From NCBI GenBank assembly GCA_947488845.1, contig CANLBM010000006.1, positions 1 through 64,000 of the forward strand: 64,000 nt of DNA. Reading direction: 5' to 3'. Below are positions 43,623 to 53,304 of the stretch, in pieces; within the stretch, counting starts at the first letter, position 1; each line of letters starts with the position of its first letter. Under the pieces are notes generated by a model. The model was not told where the DNA came from and did not search any database. It saw only the letters and a list, made by a program, of their open reading frames with translations. The DNA comes from an uncultured Sphingomonadaceae bacterium. GTDB taxonomy: Bacteria; Pseudomonadota; Alphaproteobacteria; Sphingomonadales; Sphingomonadaceae. The position numbers were made by a program, and so were the translations under genes.

Positions 43623-43898
43623 CCAGCGCTTCCACGCCCGTTGTCCAACCGGCTGCTGCATGTCGCACATGCGGTGCATGCAGATCGCATTCGCTGACGG
43701 CCACCATTGTCGCCAGCTAAAATCCCGTCGGAAGATGCCCGGCCACGATGACCGGCGTCTGCCGTTTCGAAATTGACGGGCTGTCGTGATCTCATTCCAC
43801 CAACTGTCTTTTCCATTTTTCTTTCTTGCTCTTGCCCCGGCTAATCTTGGCGCTATAGCAAGGCAATATTGGCCGGCGGAACAGAGCGAGGGCGAAGC

Positions 43899-44153
43899 AT
43901 GAAAGTCAGAATTTTTGTAACGTTGAAAGACGGCGTGTTGGATCCTCAGGGGAAAGCCATCCATCACGCGTTGGAAAGTCTGGATTTTTCCGGGGTCAAT
44001 GACGTTCGCGCCGGCAAGCTGATCGAACTGGATGTTGACCCGTCCGTCAGCCGGGAAGAGATCGACAGAATGTGCGACAAGCTGCTCGCAAATACTGTCA
44101 TAGAAAATTATGAAATCGAGCTACCGGAAACTGCCTCGGGGACCGTGTCCTGA
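43899..44153 (+). CDS. purS: Phosphoribosylformylglycinamidine synthase subunit PurS
   Basis: An 84-residue protein, the small subunit that bridges PurL and PurQ in FGAM synthase. [20 protein letters not shown] and [11 protein letters not shown] are typical. ATG 43899 follows a GAGGGCGAAG stretch. It overlaps purQ (TGATG). purL is not in the window. The preceding 276 bases hold a 7-bp inverted repeat (43656-43683) but no gene. Confidence 0.95.
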   Translation: MKVRIFVTLKDGVLDPQGKAIHHALESLDFSGVNDVRAGKLIELDVDPSVSREEIDRMCDKLLANTVIENYEIELPETASGTVS

Positions 44154-44809
44154 TGCAATCCGCGGTGATCGTCTTTCCTGGCTCGAACTGCGACCGCGAT
44201 ATGGCTGTCGCACTGGAAACAGTTTCGGGCAAGAAACCTCATATGGTCTGGCACGGAGACAGTGAACTGCCGGCAGGTCTGGATGTCATCGCCATCCCGG
44301 GTGGATTTTCCTACGGGGATTATCTGCGGTCGGGCGCAATGGCGTCGCGTTCCAACATCATCAAGCCGGTCGTCGAAGCAGCCAGGCGCGGCGTCAGGAT
44401 ATTGGGTGTATGCAACGGGTTTCAAATCCTCACCGAAACGGGGCTGTTGCCCGGCGCGCTGATGCGAAACAGTGACATTCATTTTGTCTGCAAAGACGCC
44501 GATCTCGATGTCACGAATAATGACACAATATTTACGTCCGGCTATACCAAGAACGCTGCTATCTCGATACCGGTAGCCCATCATGACGGCAATTTCTTCG
44601 CCGACAAGGACACGCTTGACCGGCTGGAGAGTGAGAACCGGGTCGCGTTTCGCTACCGCAGCGATATCAACGGTTCATCGCGCAATATTGCGGGCATAAT
44701 CAACGAAGCGGGCAATGTCCTTGGCATGATGCCGCACCCGGAACGTGCGATTGACCAAAAACATGGCGGGACAGACGGGCTGCCATTGTTCGAAAGCCTG
44801 CTGCGCTAA
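44153..44809 (+). CDS. purQ: Phosphoribosylformylglycinamidine synthase subunit PurQ
   Basis: A 218-residue class I glutamine amidotransferase that supplies ammonia to PurL. The oxyanion strand FPGSNCDRD opens the protein, the nucleophilic Cys is in [11 protein letters not shown] at about 87, and the His-Glu pair lies in MMPHPERA near 198. The start codon overlaps the purS stop. Confidence 0.96.
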   Translation: MQSAVIVFPGSNCDRDMAVALETVSGKKPHMVWHGDSELPAGLDVIAIPGGFSYGDYLRSGAMASRSNIIKPVVEAARRGVRILGVCNGFQILTETGLLPGALMRNSDIHFVCKDADLDVTNNDTIFTSGYTKNAAISIPVAHHDGNFFADKDTLDRLESENRVAFRYRSDINGSSRNIAGIINEAGNVLGMMPHPERAIDQKHGGTDGLPLFESLLR

Positions 44810-44815
44810 TATCCT

Positions 44816-44839
44816 CGGGCGATTGCAGCTGATCGCCCG
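44816..44839 (+). terminator. Hairpin after purQ
   Basis: CGGGCGAT (44816-44823) pairs exactly with ATCGCCCG (44832-44839) around TGCAGCTG, 7 bases after the purQ stop. No T-run follows; probably a 3'-end hairpin. Confidence 0.45.
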
Positions 44840-45061
44840 GTAAAACCCGAACGGCTTCTGCACCTGCAGCAAGAAAACTGGCCTTGTCCGGCACCGGCCT
44901 AGCCCATATTTTTAGGCGATCAGAACTGACCTGCTCAGTTAATACGGCTCCGCATGCGCCGATCACTGCGAGTATCGAAAATGGGAAAGGCTGTCGCCGC
45001 AACGGGCGACGCGCCTTTGCAACACGTCGTTTGCGGCTCAATCATATTACTGTCCGCAAAT

Positions 45062-45090
45062 AAAAAAGGGCCGGTCCGAAGACCAGCCCT
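45062..45090 (-). terminator. Intrinsic terminator of ompA
   Basis: On the minus strand GGGCTGGTC, loop TTCG, GACCGGCCC, then T6. A UUCG tetraloop with a 9-bp stem (one G-T pair) makes this a strong terminator 27 bases past the ompA stop. Confidence 0.88.
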
Positions 45091-45116
45091 TTTCATAATT
45101 GGTATCAATATTGGTA

Positions 45117-46226
45117 TTAGTTACCCGAACCAGGTCCGTACATAACTTCAACACGACGGTTCTGCGGTTCGCGAACGCCGTCTGCGGTTTCAACGCGAGG
45201 ACGCGATTCACCGAAGGCTTCGCTCGAGATAACGCCACTGCCAATGCCGCGCGATTCAAGATACGCACGAACAGCACTGTTGCGACGCTGGGACAGACCG
45301 ACGTTGTAGCTGGCAGAACCAGATTTGTCAGCGTGACCAGCCAGCATGACCTGAGCCGAACCACAATCGCCATATGCGGTAACCGCATTGTCGAGAACCG
45401 AAGCCGCTTCTGGTGTGATGTCCGACTGATCCCAGTCAAAGAACACAATATAAGGGCCAGGTGCACATACCGACGCTGGTGGCGGCGGTGGTGGTGGTGG
45501 TGGTGGCGGTGGTGGTGGAGGTGGTGGCGGTGGTGGTGGTGCCGCTGGTTCGCCGCCGAAGTTGTAAATCAAGCTACCCAGAATCGAGTGGGTACGCAAA
45601 CTGGTATCGGCTGTACGGCCGATCTGGTCTACAAGACTAACATTATCCGCATTGAAGAAACGGTATTTCAGTCCAACATCCCAGCTGTCGCTCAATGGAG
45701 CACGAACACCTGCGAGCAACTGCCATGCAAAGCCAGTGTCCGAATCATCAAGATAAGGTCCAGCAAAGATATTCGTTACTTCGGTCCGTGCAACGCCGAC
45801 GCCGCCGCCAACAAAGCCCTGGATGCCGTCATCGTCGCCGAAGTCTACCAAACCGTTCAGCATGAAGCTGAGCGCGTTTACTTCGCCATTGATCGCGGTT
45901 GATCCAGTGAACAGCGCACCGCTGCCGTTTGCAGTCTGAGGAACGCCAGGCGCACTCGCAAAGAGGTCGCTAGCAGATGCTGCCTTGTACCCGACTTCAG
46001 CTTCCAGTCGGAAACCTCCGAAATCATATCCGACGATACCGTCGAAATCATAACCTTCGTCACTATTAATTTGAAGTGCATCATCTACACCAGCCAGATC
46101 GACCGACATATCTTCGACGAGCATTGCACCGCCCTCGACGCCAACATACCATTGGCCATCACGGGCCATGGCAGGTGTTGCCAGCGCTGTGGAGGCAAGC
46201 GCCATTCCTAAGGCAAGCTTCCGCAT
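45117..46226 (-). CDS. OmpA family outer-membrane porin-like protein with polyproline linker
   Basis: A 369-residue protein. Signal peptide about 1-21 (ending AMA), an eight-strand beta-barrel at about 25-225 (WYVGVEGGAML ... LGSLIYNFGG), a linker of 21 consecutive prolines at about 231-251, and an OmpA peptidoglycan-binding domain at about 260-365 (FFDWDQSDITPEA, LAGHADKSGSASYNVGLSQRR). It anchors the outer membrane to the wall. The linker is coded by CCA/CCG/CCT codons with GC-rich repetitive DNA, so the length may vary between strains. Confidence 0.93.
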   Translation of the reverse strand: MRKLALGMALASTALATPAMARDGQWYVGVEGGAMLVEDMSVDLAGVDDALQINSDEGYDFDGIVGYDFGGFRLEAEVGYKAASASDLFASAPGVPQTANGSGALFTGSTAINGEVNALSFMLNGLVDFGDDDGIQGFVGGGVGVARTEVTNIFAGPYLDDSDTGFAWQLLAGVRAPLSDSWDVGLKYRFFNADNVSLVDQIGRTADTSLRTHSILGSLIYNFGGEPAAPPPPPPPPPPPPPPPPPPPPPASVCAPGPYIVFFDWDQSDITPEAASVLDNAVTAYGDCGSAQVMLAGHADKSGSASYNVGLSQRRNSAVRAYLESRGIGSGVISSEAFGESRPRVETADGVREPQNRRVEVMYGPGSGN

Positions 46227-46416
46227 TTATATTCCCCTTCTCAATTAGGTTCTAAATTCACGCCGCTTTCTAGCGTCTTGCATCGGCCAGTGCAAGCGGC
46301 CAAATCGCAGAACTGTTGCGAAAATGTCGCCATTTTCGGTGTTTAACCCAAAAAATGACCTGTAAATTCGGATGATATCGGCGAACCTGCGGGCCACGCA
46401 GCCTCGGGAATCAATT

Positions 46417-46866
46417 TTATGCACCGGATTGGACAATTCCCTGCGCTTCCAGCGCCGCCAATATCGAATCGATCACGCTTCGTGCCTCAACATCCACTAC
46501 GACGCCAGCCGACGGACTTTCGATAGAAGATGCCAACTGCCATGCCCCACGATACACCGCAATATTATCGGTCGACTCGATATAGACGCGCATCAACGAA
46601 AGCGGCGTGATATACAGCCAGCCATTGCCCGTCCAACCGGCTATTTCATCATCATGGCCCAGCCATTCTTCTGTGGCACCTGATCCGACAATCCAGGACT
46701 GTCCGGGCACCGGTATAATCGCTGTCGGATCGGTCTCGATCGCCTGCACCATCGGATGTATCAGATGATCGATGCGTGCGAGGGCCTCATTATGGAACAA
46801 ATCCTTGTAAGCCTGCCCGGTAGCGAGCAGCGGAAGCTTGAGCCTTGCGGTTTCCAATATAGCCAT
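46417..46866 (-). CDS. GTA-associated DUF2793 protein (likely tail fibre)
   Basis: A 149-residue protein with the DUF2793 pattern: ARLKLPLLATGQAYKDLFHNEALARIDHLIHP, then GQSWIVGSGATEEWLGHDDEIAGWTGNGWLYITP. The family is linked to GTA and phage tail fibres; I recall that the Rhodobacter capsulatus DUF2793 protein is encoded away from the main cluster. Here it is the last gene of the cluster, starting 47 bases after the g15 stop. GGAAAG precedes the ATG. The C-terminal coiled segment (VIDSILAALEAQGIVQ) could trimerise. Confidence 0.85.
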   Translation of the reverse strand: MAILETARLKLPLLATGQAYKDLFHNEALARIDHLIHPMVQAIETDPTAIIPVPGQSWIVGSGATEEWLGHDDEIAGWTGNGWLYITPLSLMRVYIESTDNIAVYRGAWQLASSIESPSAGVVVDVEARSVIDSILAALEAQGIVQSGA

Positions 46867-46912
46867 AATGCGTTCTTTCCAGAGAGTATATGAGCGTAGA
46901 AACAGAATGATT

Positions 46913-49138
46913 TCAAAGCGGTATTTCAAATGCCAGTGCTGCGGACAGGCCATGTGCTCCGACTTGCCGGACCCGGGCGCTTATATTACTGATATTATCT
47001 ACGAAAAATGGCGCGATTTGAGCTGCGGGCACAACAGCCAGCGGCACTGCGGATTCGTGTAAAACGGGGACGATCGAACCGTCGGATGCCGATAACTCAA
47101 CCCGGTATTTTTCGACCTCTTCCGCCAACGGCACTTCGACATGGTCGGACCAGATTGCTCCCGCCCGGGATCGCCGGGTCCAGCCGATCGCCAGATCACC
47201 ATTGTCCATAAAATTCCAAGTCGGATGAACCGGCGACCAGGGCAGCAAGGCGCGGCCCGGTGATGCCAATGATGCGGAAACGGGAGCAGCATCGTCCCGG
47301 CCGAGTGCAAAGACGGTGGTCGGCGAGAAAGCGGAATAGGCAGCCGACCCGATCTCCAGCATCGACTCCGCATCGAGCAATATGAACTCTTCATTCGCGC
47401 TATGCCGCGCGATTTCGATCTCCGTACCGGCCAACCCGCGGATCAGCCTGCTCAGACGATATTGCCCATTCCCCAGGGGAACCGCCTCGGCAAACTGGAT
47501 GACTTCCCCACCGATCACGGCGGCATTGCTGCCGGCCAGCAATTGTGAATCATTGGCATAGACCAGTGTCATAGCCGGATTGCGCATTTCCACATCGATA
47601 TGATTGACCTGATCAATCAAGGCGGGGCTCGCGGGATCAAGTATTCCCAATGTGGTGCCCATGATTGTGGGAGCAGCTATCTGACCGACATAGGCACCGG
47701 ACGAGCCATCGGGTCCGGAAGCAAACAGCTGGGCGCTTCGCCATCCTGCGTCGCCGGCAGCTGCCGCATAAAGCCTGGCTGAGTCGGAAACAGCAAAGGG
47801 TGCATCAATAGCGAACGGCAGGTCAACCAGCACAAGGCGGGTTGATCCCGCGCGAAGGTCGGAATCCGCGACGTTTCTGCCCTGTTCCGAGTCGATTGGA
47901 GACAGGTTCTTATTGCTACTGGCCCGGGTCAAGGAAAGCTGCACGAACCCGCGCCCAATCTCGCATTGCCGGATGCGCCAGAGACCCTCAAATGCGTCGA
48001 ATTTGACCAGCAACCCGGGCCGATAGGGGCGACTGCCCAAAGCCAAGGAAACATGCAATGACGAGCGTTCATCATATGCGGACCATAGCCCGCCTGATGC
48101 GAGGGCTCTGGCGTCGGTGGCGGCCATGGTCGCGGGGAAATCCCGAGCCAGCGATATCCGGCCTGCCCCCGGACGGAACGCGGACTGGATCCCCGACTGA
48201 TAGTCGCGCGCCGGATCGTAATAGCGGACCGACAATTGTCTCGGAGCGGCAGCAATCGAAGCGGATCGCTGTTCGGGTGGAGCAATGTCCTGACTGCCAA
48301 CAACGCGGACGAAACCGCCGTCGATCGTCAAGCCGATCGCAGGGTCTGCAACCCGACGCTCCTCCGCTTCGATGCGGTCGATGGCAACCGGATCGGATGA
48401 AAAGGACAGTGGAATTGAATCGGACAGCGAGCGCACGGCAGCCTGCCTGTCTTCTCCCCCCGCGGCATAGCCGATAAGCGCTTCACCCGCCGGCAGGACA
48501 ATCCGGTCACCCGAGATGTCCGTGATAATATCGGCAATAGACACGGAACCGTCGTCAGCAATCACTTCGAATGTCAGAGACGGGATCCGGTTGCCATATT
48601 CGGTCAGGTCCATGTCTTCGAAAACGGCCAGTGCCAGACCGCGATAGGCCGGTGTCCCGCCATATGCTTCTGCACTGGCCATCAGCCCGTCGACGGCCTG
48701 ATCTTCGCTGCCCGCATGAAAGGCAAATTGCGTAGCGGTCTTGAAATCGCCGGCGACACCCCGGAAGATTTTTCCGTCCGCCCATATCCGGCCGATGCTC
48801 TGGATTTGGCGACTGGAAAGGGCAACTGCGAAACAGGCAGAATAGCTGTAGATTGTCGTGCTCGGCCGGCCTTTCCCTCCGCCTTCCCGGCTACGTGTCT
48901 CCTTGATATCTGTCGCCCAGACCACCGTCCCTGCGACCCGCATCCTGCCATATATGCGGGGGACTTGCGATCCATAGCTCGACGTCTGGACGGCCAGCTC
49001 CTGCAAGCGCGGCCCTTCCCGCCCCTTTGGTTTGAACAGGATATTCTGGTCGACTTGCTGACCGATCATGGCGCCTATGGCACCGCCGATCGGCCCGCCA
49101 ATTGCGGTACCCACGGCCGTCAATACCAGTGTCGCCAT
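46913..49138 (-). CDS. GTA host-specificity / baseplate protein g15-like (short form)
   Basis: A 741-residue tail-tip protein. The N-terminus has glycine-rich hydrophobic helices (LTAVGTAIGGPIGGAIGAMI), then the GTA/phage-tail domain VPRIYGRMRVAGTVVWATDI and YSYSACFAVALSSRQIQSIGRIWADGK, a central beta-rich region and a C-terminal fibronectin-like part (YRVELSASDGSIVPVLHE). Rhodobacter g15 is about 1,300 residues and contains a TIM-barrel domain; that domain is absent here. It begins at the g14 stop. Confidence 0.88.
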   Translation of the reverse strand: MATLVLTAVGTAIGGPIGGAIGAMIGQQVDQNILFKPKGREGPRLQELAVQTSSYGSQVPRIYGRMRVAGTVVWATDIKETRSREGGGKGRPSTTIYSYSACFAVALSSRQIQSIGRIWADGKIFRGVAGDFKTATQFAFHAGSEDQAVDGLMASAEAYGGTPAYRGLALAVFEDMDLTEYGNRIPSLTFEVIADDGSVSIADIITDISGDRIVLPAGEALIGYAAGGEDRQAAVRSLSDSIPLSFSSDPVAIDRIEAEERRVADPAIGLTIDGGFVRVVGSQDIAPPEQRSASIAAAPRQLSVRYYDPARDYQSGIQSAFRPGAGRISLARDFPATMAATDARALASGGLWSAYDERSSLHVSLALGSRPYRPGLLVKFDAFEGLWRIRQCEIGRGFVQLSLTRASSNKNLSPIDSEQGRNVADSDLRAGSTRLVLVDLPFAIDAPFAVSDSARLYAAAAGDAGWRSAQLFASGPDGSSGAYVGQIAAPTIMGTTLGILDPASPALIDQVNHIDVEMRNPAMTLVYANDSQLLAGSNAAVIGGEVIQFAEAVPLGNGQYRLSRLIRGLAGTEIEIARHSANEEFILLDAESMLEIGSAAYSAFSPTTVFALGRDDAAPVSASLASPGRALLPWSPVHPTWNFMDNGDLAIGWTRRSRAGAIWSDHVEVPLAEEVEKYRVELSASDGSIVPVLHESAVPLAVVPAAQIAPFFVDNISNISARVRQVGAHGLSAALAFEIPL

Positions 49139-49561
49139 TCAGTCCTCCGTCAGCCTGAAAATCGAGACAATCGGCCAAGGGGCCTCGCCGGGACAAAAAA
49201 CGACCGTGCCGAGACTGGCATGGGCGTGAACAAAACCATCATTGGCGCGGATCAGGAAATGCCACTGGACCGGGCTCGGCCGGGCCAGGACAATATCGCC
49301 TTCACATAAACCGGTTTCGGGCGGAAACCGTGTGAAACCAGTATCGGCCATAAACGCGTTGATCGACTCCTCGGACCCGCCCCGGATCGAATAGCCATTG
49401 GGTGCTTCGCAATCGACGTCGGCGGCAAGCAGACATTGTTCCGCCAGCCCGATACAATCCAGACCGTCTTTCGTATCACGGACGTGCAGCCGGAATTCGG
49501 CCCCGCACAGCGACACTGCCTTTTTCGCCATTTTCAGTGATCCTTTTCCCGATAGTTTCAT
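49139..49561 (-). CDS. GTA NlpC/P60 family peptidase g14
   Basis: A 140-residue cysteine peptidase expected to cleave peptidoglycan peptides during DNA delivery. The catalytic Cys is in DGLDCIGLAEQCL and the His in QWHFLI and/or VHAHASLG. ATG 49561 overlaps the g13 stop (ATGA), indicating coupling, but an internal ATG at 49531 with AAGGAT upstream gives a more family-like N-terminus; either may be used. Confidence 0.87.
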   Translation of the reverse strand: MKLSGKGSLKMAKKAVSLCGAEFRLHVRDTKDGLDCIGLAEQCLLAADVDCEAPNGYSIRGGSEESINAFMADTGFTRFPPETGLCEGDIVLARPSPVQWHFLIRANDGFVHAHASLGTVVFCPGEAPWPIVSIFRLTED

Positions 49562-50376
49562 GCGCCGGGATATCGCGTGAGCAAGTCATTGCCGGGGAGA
49601 TAGGGTTCGCCGCGAAAGTTGATGCTGTTGGCAAAGCGGTCGCGGCAGGTCGCGAAATTCTTGTTACAACCCTCGGTGAGCAGGACCCTTGCCCCTGGCG
49701 TAACCGGTTGAGCGGGCAGGTCGGCCAATCTGACCGCATCCCCCTGCCCGCCGACGATTGCATAGCTGAGCCCGCAATTCGGACCGTCGAGAAAACGCAG
49801 GGAACCGAATGCAAAATCCGCACCTGCGCCGCCCGGTACATCAATCCCGATCTCATCCCCGCTGATTGTTATGATCCGGCCTTCGCGCTGGTGTGCGTGC
49901 AGGCTGAGTTTGCACTGACGGTCACCAAATTCGGCCCGGCAGGTAGGCGATGTCAACGGCGCTATCGGTTCGTCGAGAAAGGATGACGCGCCCAGAATTT
50001 CAACCGTAAAACTGTCGCCCGACCGCACGATTTCACCAAATTCACCGCAGATCAGCGGCAGAGGCTCGGCTTCGGACTGCTCCCAGTCGACCAGCGAAAT
50101 ATACAGCAGCGCCCCGTCCCAGCGTCCTGCGTCAAGATCTGCCTCCGCTATCGCTGCGCTCGTCATCACGCCCGAAATTTCGACATTGTCGATATCGAGA
50201 CTGTCGGAGAGCGCGATTGAGGACGGCACCATCCCCGGAGCCGCGCGATAACGAAACCCGTCGATGACAAGGTCCCGGTCGTGCGAGGCAAAGCCTATCG
50301 CAACGCCGTCTTCCCGCTCCAGCCGCCAGAGATAGGCGCTGGTGGTGACCTCCCGGTCCAGCCACTCGAGGCTCAT
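49558..50376 (-). CDS. GTA tail protein g13 (DUF2163)
   Basis: A 272-residue hub protein. DUF2163 covers the N-terminal half (VTTSAYLWRLEREDGVAIGF, AAPGMVPSSI), and the C-terminal BR0599 domain has cysteines CRAEFGDRQC and EGCNKNFATCRDRF that hold an iron-sulfur cluster in Rhodobacter GTA as reported. ATGA overlaps at both ends tie it to g12 and g14. Confidence 0.93.
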   Translation of the reverse strand: MSLEWLDREVTTSAYLWRLEREDGVAIGFASHDRDLVIDGFRYRAAPGMVPSSIALSDSLDIDNVEISGVMTSAAIAEADLDAGRWDGALLYISLVDWEQSEAEPLPLICGEFGEIVRSGDSFTVEILGASSFLDEPIAPLTSPTCRAEFGDRQCKLSLHAHQREGRIITISGDEIGIDVPGGAGADFAFGSLRFLDGPNCGLSYAIVGGQGDAVRLADLPAQPVTPGARVLLTEGCNKNFATCRDRFANSINFRGEPYLPGNDLLTRYPGA

Positions 50377-52721
50377 GACGTTTCCCTAACTTCGACAAGC
50401 AGCACTTCGGGGATATCGCCGGCAAGGAAAGTCGCGTGATTCACGGTCAGCTGATCGCTGGCGAAACGCACCGGCACATCGAACAGAAAGCCGGCGGTGA
50501 TATCGCTGCCTTCTCCCGGCGGACTGTCAAATGCGATGACGCCGGTCGGACTCAGCGACCAGCCGCCGGTCAATTGCCCGTCCACCGCGACTTGCAGCGA
50601 CTCCGGATCAGGCCGCGTGATCAATCGTTGCTGCGACTCTTCGTCCGGATCACCGTAATTTTTGACCAGCCTATATTCCGTCTGCTGGCCATCGCCCTTG
50701 CCGAGAAGCTGGTCGGCCGGCGTTGGCTCTCCGACCATGTCATTGGAACTGTAATCATAGGGATCGCGAAACCGAAAAGCCTTGGCCGCACCCCGCCGCG
50801 CCCGGAAAAAGGCGATCAATGTCCGCAATTCTTCCTCGCTGCGAATTCCCGGCCCGACATCAAATTCAAGCCGCGCGTCGGCCCAGTCGCTGTTGCGTGT
50901 CTCGTGACCGGAAATGGTCGTTACGATATTGGTGGAAAAGCCAGGCGACACACTGGCCCCCTGACCGATGGCGAGCGGGAATTGCACGTCGTCAAAGCTG
51001 TTCACATCCTCTTCCTCCAGTTCAAAATAGGTAAATCCGTCGCGCGCGACTTGCGGCAGCGCCCAGACATATGTCTCGGGCGTGCCCCGTGCTTTCGCAT
51101 CAGCAACGGCATCGGCCATATGGGCCCAGACAGGCCGGTCCTCGGCGGCGAGCACGAAACCGGAGAAATAATGTTGCCGATCGATCGCATAACCGAGCCG
51201 CTGGCTGGCCAGTTCGATACCGTTGCTTGTCGCCGACCGGTTGCCGGCAATCACCCAGTCATAATCCTCGAGCTGCAATATGTCGAAAGCGGGAGAGGCC
51301 CAGCCGACCGGCATGTTTGCCCGCTTCGCTTCGGGAGCATCTGCATCGAGAATCGTCGGCAGATAGGCGAGCAAAAGCGTCTCTACCGGCGTTTCGCCCG
51401 CTTCCTCTTTCACCGCGTCCAGAAGATTGGCGGTCGACGCGGCCAATATCGCGCCGGCCTGATCCAGCATGGCGATCTGCGCTGCCGTTTTCGGTCCATC
51501 GATGCTGCCCATGCTGACCGAATTTTCGCCAACGACCGCTGCAGCAGCCGCATCATAGAGGCAAATTCGCTTGTCCGGCATTATCCACCACCATGGCTCA
51601 CCCACCTGAAAGCGGATCGCCGCGCCGGCGTCTCTGGCAATGGCGGTAAAGGCCTGCGCCACGGCTTGCAGATAGGCCATCGCATCGCCATTAGCCGGTG
51701 ACAGCAATGTCGAGGGCGGCTCCCAGCCGGTCAGGGCCGGATCGCCATTTTCCGCCCGCTGCTTCCAGTCATCCCAGCAATGCGCGTCGAACAGTTCGTA
51801 GGACAGCGACAGGATCACGGAAAAACCCATCGCTTCGGCGCGGACCATCAGATCGCGGTGCCATGTCGCCGCCGGCTGGTTGATCGCGGAAAATTCTTCG
51901 CCTGGCTGCGGCGCGGAAAGACTAACATAGAGACCCTCCCCGACCGTCTCCAACCGGAAATAATGGCTCATCCCGAGATAATGGCTGATCGCCCCGCGAT
52001 AGCCCAAAGCCCGTATCATCCGCAGCAGGCGCTCCGGCGTCTGGTTGAAACTGTCATCATAAGCGGTGGCCATCGACAGACCATTTTCCGGCACCATGAC
52101 GTCACCAATTTCCAGCACCGCGCTCTGGCCATCGGTGCGGATCGCGCTCATCTCGACCCAGCCGATTTTCGGCGTGGAAAAACGCGTGCCTTGCTCGTCA
52201 TATCCCGGCGGGACGATCGAAATGAACAGCCGGTCGATATCCCCGGGATGCACAGGATCGGCCTCCCCGGGCAGCAGAAAGCCGCCATCGACACTGGAAA
52301 ATTCTATCGCGATATCCGCGTCGGTCGGTGTGCCGCTGGCATAGTTCCACAGCCGCACATACCAGGATTTCGGATCACCCGCTGCATCCCGCCCCTCGAT
52401 CGTCAGCGTCGGGCCATTGATCGCATCGAGCGGCATGATGCCCGAGGAGCGCCAGTGAAACGTCCATTTGAGCCGCGCATAATTGCGCTCCGTTTCATAA
52501 GCGAGCAGCGGATGATCGAGCGTGTCTTCGCTCTCCCAGATCAGCCCGGCCAGATCGTCGCTATCATAGAAGACCGCATCCACGCGCAGCGCTTCGGCTG
52601 CAGTGGTCACCACCGACGCCATCATCGGCCGCGGGAAATTGATCGTCCAGAAGCGGGGATCGAAGCGCTGGATGAAGCTGCCCTGCTGCCCCGTTCTCTT
52701 GCCGGCTAGCCAGAATCCCAT
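50373..52721 (-). CDS. GTA g12 (DUF2460) with large N-terminal glycoside-hydrolase/TIM-barrel-like domain
   Basis: A 782-residue fusion. Residues about 580-782 are the DUF2460 tail protein (STNIVTTISGHETRNSDWAD, FFRARRGAAKAFRFRDP). The first about 560 residues are extra: a beta-rich start (FDPRFWTINFPRPMMASV) and a barrel-like region (LLRMIRALGYRGAISHYLGM, ILSLSYELFDAHCWDDWK, FQVGEPWWW, LPQVARDGFTYF) with the look of a glycoside hydrolase, including a possible catalytic Glu in VGEPWWW. Rhodobacter g12 is only about 210 residues. ATG 52721 lies right at the g11 stop; g13 overlaps its end. Confidence 0.88.
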   Translation of the reverse strand: MGFWLAGKRTGQQGSFIQRFDPRFWTINFPRPMMASVVTTAAEALRVDAVFYDSDDLAGLIWESEDTLDHPLLAYETERNYARLKWTFHWRSSGIMPLDAINGPTLTIEGRDAAGDPKSWYVRLWNYASGTPTDADIAIEFSSVDGGFLLPGEADPVHPGDIDRLFISIVPPGYDEQGTRFSTPKIGWVEMSAIRTDGQSAVLEIGDVMVPENGLSMATAYDDSFNQTPERLLRMIRALGYRGAISHYLGMSHYFRLETVGEGLYVSLSAPQPGEEFSAINQPAATWHRDLMVRAEAMGFSVILSLSYELFDAHCWDDWKQRAENGDPALTGWEPPSTLLSPANGDAMAYLQAVAQAFTAIARDAGAAIRFQVGEPWWWIMPDKRICLYDAAAAAVVGENSVSMGSIDGPKTAAQIAMLDQAGAILAASTANLLDAVKEEAGETPVETLLLAYLPTILDADAPEAKRANMPVGWASPAFDILQLEDYDWVIAGNRSATSNGIELASQRLGYAIDRQHYFSGFVLAAEDRPVWAHMADAVADAKARGTPETYVWALPQVARDGFTYFELEEEDVNSFDDVQFPLAIGQGASVSPGFSTNIVTTISGHETRNSDWADARLEFDVGPGIRSEEELRTLIAFFRARRGAAKAFRFRDPYDYSSNDMVGEPTPADQLLGKGDGQQTEYRLVKNYGDPDEESQQRLITRPDPESLQVAVDGQLTGGWSLSPTGVIAFDSPPGEGSDITAGFLFDVPVRFASDQLTVNHATFLAGDIPEVLLVEVRETS

Positions 52722-52722
52722 A

Positions 52723-53304
52723 TCAGCCCGCCTTCGCCGACAGCGCATTGCGCACCGCTCGCGCCACCTGTCGGCTCGACCGGCGCATCTGGTCGGGCGC
52801 GCTGCCCTGGCCATTGTCGGATATGTTGATGGTCAATCGGATATTCGGCGCAGCGCTGACCGGTACCGGCGGCTCGATCCGCCCCGCCGCGGTCGGCACG
52901 AACAGCTCGGGACCGCGTTCGCCGACCATATAGGCACGGCCGCCGCTGACCGGACCACCGGTCGCCCGCCCCGGCGCTCCGAAAAAGGCGCCCAGTAAGG
53001 ATGTTCCGATATTGAGCAGACCGCTGCCACCCGCACCGCCACCGAAAAGATTGTGCAAACCACTCCGGATGGCGGAACCGGCGATATCGTTCATCACCGA
53101 CAGCGCCACCCTGCGCAGATCCTCGAAACCCAGCGAACCACGACGGATCGCGCGGCCGAGCGTCGACTCCAGCACCGATCCCGCCCGCTCCAGACCCGAT
53201 GCAAAGGGACCGTCAAGCTGGCCTTTCATATCGGCAATATCCTTGGCAAAGCCGGCGGTATCGGCGCGCACGCTGACCACCAGCCGTTCGATTTCTTCAT
53301 CCAT
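52723..53304 (-). CDS. GTA tape measure protein g11
   Basis: A 193-residue protein, close to the length of Rhodobacter g11 (219). VSVRADTAGFAKDIADMKGQLD and the glycine-rich NLFGGGAGGSGLLN middle with GGPVSGGRAYMVGERGPELFVP are typical of phage tape measure C-termini. Its shortness fits the very short GTA tail. The start overlaps the tail chaperone gene by 8 bases. Confidence 0.9.
   Translation of the reverse strand: MDEEIERLVVSVRADTAGFAKDIADMKGQLDGPFASGLERAGSVLESTLGRAIRRGSLGFEDLRRVALSVMNDIAGSAIRSGLHNLFGGGAGGSGLLNIGTSLLGAFFGAPGRATGGPVSGGRAYMVGERGPELFVPTAAGRIEPPVPVSAAPNIRLTINISDNGQGSAPDQMRRSSRQVARAVRNALSAKAG

Noticed and set aside
45099-45902. Long plus-strand frame rich in Trp and Arg
   Set aside because: It is the antisense of ompA; the Trp/Arg run is the complement of the polyproline codons.
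46277-46296. CTTGCA/TGCAAG hairpin between ompA and the GTA cluster
   Set aside because: Only 6 bp and no T-run; not convincing as a GTA terminator.
50436-51701. 421-codon plus-strand frame
   Set aside because: Shadow of the g12 coding sequence; low-complexity Arg/Gly-rich product without family.
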